A stretch of 64,000 nt of DNA from Strigops habroptila (lineage: Eukaryota; Chordata; Aves; Psittaciformes; Psittacidae), in contig NC_044278.2 in NCBI RefSeq assembly GCF_004027225.2, positions 58,831,743-58,895,742 of the forward strand. The letters are read 5' to 3'. Position numbers and translations under genes: made by a program. The notes beneath the pieces are model-generated. The model was not told the origin of the DNA and did no database searches. It was given only the letters and a program-made list of their open reading frames with translations. This document shows positions 60,756 to 64,000 of this stretch, piece by piece (position 1 is the first letter of the stretch; every line of letters starts with the position of its first letter).

Positions 60756-61161
60756 CTGCTGTGCTTCCCCTGCCTGTGATGCTGTGGTGCCACATTTTTG
60801 GGCACCTCTTTCCAACTTTCTCCCAGGCCCATGATGTACTTCTTCCTTATTACAGAGATGTCATAAATAATTAGCTCTGAAAAGGGCTTATTTCAGAGCA
60901 CAGCCCCTCACTGGCACTGCAAAGTTGCCCTCCCTGGGCTGCCCCCAGCCCTTTCCCTGGCACCTAAGTGGTTTTTGAGCTTGATGGGCTCCTGAAATGC
61001 TGTTGTAGATGGTAGCAGCAAAAGATGATGCCTAAAACATTTGTATATCAGCCCTCAAATACTTCATTTAGAGAAGTTAATATTCGTAATTTCCTATTAC
61101 CTTTCTGCTAATGTTAGTAAAAATTAGTTTCTCACATCTGCCTTTTCTGTTTTCCTCCCAG

Positions 61162-61294
61162 CAGCCAACAGTTCACAAAGTGAGAAATTCCACTCTTCCT
61201 TTTTCAGGAGGTTTTTCAGACTGAGCTATGTATTGACTGATTTATTGAGAGAGATTACTCTCTGTTTCAGTAATGAATGAGGTTCAGAAGAGTT
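61162..61294 (+). other. Candidate untranslated exon 2 of next gene
   Basis: A good acceptor (ttctgttttcctcccag ending at 61161) and a consensus donor (gtaagt at 61295) frame 133 nt. No signal peptide or Ig sequence is present, so if used it is probably 5' UTR. Another donor-like gtaagt follows at 61371. Confidence 0.25.
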
Positions 61295-61299
61295 GTAAG

Positions 61300-64000
61300 T
61301 ACAAGTTGTAACTCTCTGGAGTTTGGAAGACTACCTCTGCATCTGCTTTCCACCTGGCAAGACTTGCATAGTAAGTAAATAACTTCTCTTATGTTGTTTG
61401 GAATGAAGATAGATTCTCATTTTTACCAATAAATTGCAATCCTGGCAGAATGGTACTTGGACCTAGTATGGTTAAGGCAACTGTTTGCTAGATCCTTTTG
61501 TTTTCTTCATGAATCCTGCGCAAATTATGGTACTGGGTGGTGATATTTGAAAAAGACTTAAATTCCACAAGAAGGCGTTCTTAAAGAGGTAAGATTTATG
61601 CTTCCTCCCTTGACTCCAAAATATTTGTTCAAACAATCTGATGCTAAGAAGAAATTGTGGTGGTTTTTTTTTTTTTTAAATAGTCACAAGCCTTTGGGAC
61701 CAAATTCCGGTTTCTAAAAGTATTGATCAAAATGAGCTTCTTGACCAAAATTGAGGATCACTTCAAGGTACCGACCCCCTTTCATTCTTCTAGTGAGTCT
61801 AAGAAAATGAGAAATAATTATAATGATGTTTAAATATGCACAGTTATCTAGTTCATGAGGTATCATTAGTACACTTTACAGAACTTACACCTTCAGTTTG
61901 TTTAAAGATTTTGTTGGCTTCACAATGGCGCAATGGTTTTTAAGAACCATTTTTTGTTATTAAAGTTCAATCAGTGGTTTAAGCATGCTTGAAATTTTTT
62001 AAAAACGTTTAAATCTATTGTTGCTTTGGACCTTACAGACAACTGGGTTTTTTAATACCTTTTTTCACTGAAACTCATTCCCCACTATTGTCTTAGCATT
62101 TTTCCCATTGTGTATTTCTGTATTTCTTCACCAGCCAGAGAATCTTTGCCTTTACTGTAAAATAACTCTCAACTGCTTTCTGAAAATTAATATCTTACTC
62201 TGTTCCTTGAAGAATCTCTTTATATTAACTGACTTTCACTAAAAGCATATATCTTTCTCCCCCTTTCTTTCCTCCCTCCTAGTGTTTCATCGAAGAGTAC
62301 TGCAAACTGTATGGTTCAAATGTAAATACTGTTAGCCTAGAGTAGAACAATTTCAGACAAATTGATCAGGTTCAATGTGAGAGTAAGATTAAGGACCTGT
62401 GTTTTGCTTCTTAATAGTAGCCACTAATCTGACAGCTGGTTATTCCTAAGTAGTTTGTATTTACTGTGTTCTTTAATCCCTGTTAAAAGAATGAAGGGCT
62501 CTGCTCTGCATTTAGCAAAACTTCCACTGTGTGGTGGTGTGATGTGCCAACAAAGAATGGGATTTAGAATTAAAATTCTGGTAATAAATGATATTATCTT
62601 TATGTAGTGGGTCATAGTTTCGTGGTCAGCTGTACTTCTTCTGAATGTGATAGGGTGAAAACTGAAAAGTAATTTCAAGAAATGAAAACAAAGAGAGGCA
62701 CTCTTTGTGTTACACTTCCTCTTGAAGTGTAGCATTTTGAATCTCCTTGCGTAGAAGGGAACTGAAAGCAGATCTGATGGGTGTTCTGTATGAGCCTTTA
62801 AAGTTGTTTGTTGCAGTACTCTGCATCCAACTTCTTCTAGCTGCTTTCTAAATCTGTATCTGTCTACCAGTCAGTTTGAAAAAAGGGATGTGAAACACTT
62901 CTTTCATCTCCTTACAGTGATTTATGGGACGATGGCATATTTGTAAAGAGCTGGGGAGAATGATGAGAGAGAGAGAGCAGCTATACAGCTTCATGTCATT
63001 CTGGAATATTGCTGGAAATGCAGTAGCCTCTGTCCTCCATCTGCTTTAGATCACAGGAAGTTTCTGAGTTATCAGGGCACTATCTTAGAACAGTAAGTAT
63101 TTCTCAAATTACAAGAGGTTTAGGTAGTAAAATCAAAGAAACAGATGGCTAATGAGATTTCTTTTGGCAGTTCCCTGTGAAATACATCTTGTGTGTGTTT
63201 CATATGTCCATGCATGTCTGGGTCAGTGACTAAGCAAGGATGCCTGTCTTGGATGCAGAGGTTGAGCTGAGCTTATCAAGCACGTAATTGGTTTGTTTTG
63301 TAAGCAAAACTGAGGCACAGTCTTAGAACTGGCTCTGCCTTTGCTTGTCAGCTAACCTGCTGTTGCGAGGAATCTTAGAACAGATACTCCATGCTGCTAT
63401 TATTTAGTGGTGTTTTCCATTTGCCTTTGAAAGCACAGTTGACTACATACGAAGCCGTTGAATATGAGCTTCTTCATCTCTTCCCCCTCATGTTAGCTCT
63501 CTAAGCTTCTTTTTCCATAGACAAAATTGTAAGGCAAAATTTTAGATCCCATTGTTTTCCAACAGCTTCAAAATTAGCCATCAAGATCTCAACATCTGTC
63601 AACATTTTGTTGTTCTCATCAAAGGCAAGGAAAGTTTCTACTAGCTGTTTCTACAGGGTCCAGTCTTGCAAAGTTTATGCTCTGGAGAAACAAAGCCTTG
63701 TCCTATCCTGTAGGTGTCTGCTGGCTTGGGATCTAAATTTGAGTGCTCCTGTAAGATCATCGGTTTAATCAGAAATGTGAAATACATCTAGTGAGCAAGA
63801 AAATGGAGGAAGAAAACCCTTGCAGTGCTTCTGAATTTAAAATAAGCTTGCCAAGAAATATCTAGATACATTACCTGATGTATGAAAATAGCTGTTGCGA
63901 TAAAAACGTGTAACTTTGGAAATGTGTATTTGGAAAGGCCTCTTCAGTACCAGGCAATAGTTACACTGCTCAGATGCCCAAAGGAATCTGTTTCACTGTA
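61300..64000 (+). other. Probable 5' intron region of next gene; no coding exon recognised
   Basis: AT-rich sequence. A further acceptor/donor pair (ccttacag ending at 62917, gtaagt at 63093) could frame an untranslated exon. No signal peptide or Ig-coding exon typical of IL18R1 was found before the window ends. Confidence 0.45.

Noticed and set aside
60293-60874. 193-codon open frame rich in Pro, Cys, Asn and Leu
   Set aside because: It lies inside the 16-17 bp minisatellite. Similar open frames appear in several frames on both strands, as expected from a repeat lacking stop triplets.
61732-62345. Small two-exon open frame starting MSFLTKIEDHFK
   Set aside because: It has a weak donor (gtaccg), ends after about 32 residues, and has no signal peptide or family resemblance.
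1-64000. CRISPR arrays, bacterial operons or other prokaryotic systems
   Set aside because: The window is clearly vertebrate nuclear DNA. The only regular repeats are microsatellites, one minisatellite and retroelements.

Overview
The window is vertebrate nuclear DNA, almost certainly from a bird. It has intron-rich genes with GT-AG splice sites, many CR1 LINE copies with the typical avian 3' end (ccaacccaaaccattctgtgattct), and no mammalian Alu/L1/MIR-type repeats that I could recognise. The species cannot be fixed from the sequence alone. The window holds part of the interleukin-1 receptor family cluster, with all recognised coding exons on the + strand. The order matches the conserved vertebrate order IL1R1 - IL1RL2 - IL1RL1 - IL18R1. 

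Layout. (1) 1-8.05 kb: the 3' two thirds of IL1RL2 (the IL-36 receptor chain). Seven exons cover the second half of Ig2, a linker, Ig3, the membrane segment and a two-exon TIR domain, and they join in one frame of 398 codons to a stop at 7926. The signal peptide, Ig1 and first half of Ig2 lie to the left of the window. (2) 8-33.5 kb: intergenic, with no convincing gene. It holds CR1 tails, simple repeats, a probable interspersed repeat at 24.8-25.3 kb, and one open, splice-flanked stretch at 28.1-28.3 kb that loosely resembles an Ig1 exon. (3) 33.5-52.4 kb: a complete coding set for IL1RL1 (ST2). Ten coding exons join in one frame to 536 codons with correct phases throughout. A candidate alternative last exon at 42411 would give a soluble ST2 of 323 residues, and an 87-nt intron inside Ig2 is in frame and free of stops. 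(4) 52.4-59.6 kb: intergenic and rich in retroelements, including a nest in which a + strand CR1 is broken by a - strand CR1 and by a probable solo LTR. (5) 59.6-64 kb: a CpG island, then a 16-17 bp minisatellite, then several possible untranslated exons. This is the likely 5' end of the next + strand gene, IL18R1 by synteny, but no coding exon of it can be recognised here. 

How the genes relate. Both receptors share one architecture (signal peptide, three Ig domains, one membrane helix, cytoplasmic TIR) and the same exon phases, as expected of tandem duplicates. By family knowledge each pairs with IL1RAP. IL1RL2 responds to IL-36 cytokines and IL1RL1 to IL-33 in mammals, and both signal through MyD88 to NF-kB. 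Identifications are from remembered family sequence patterns, not from a database search.
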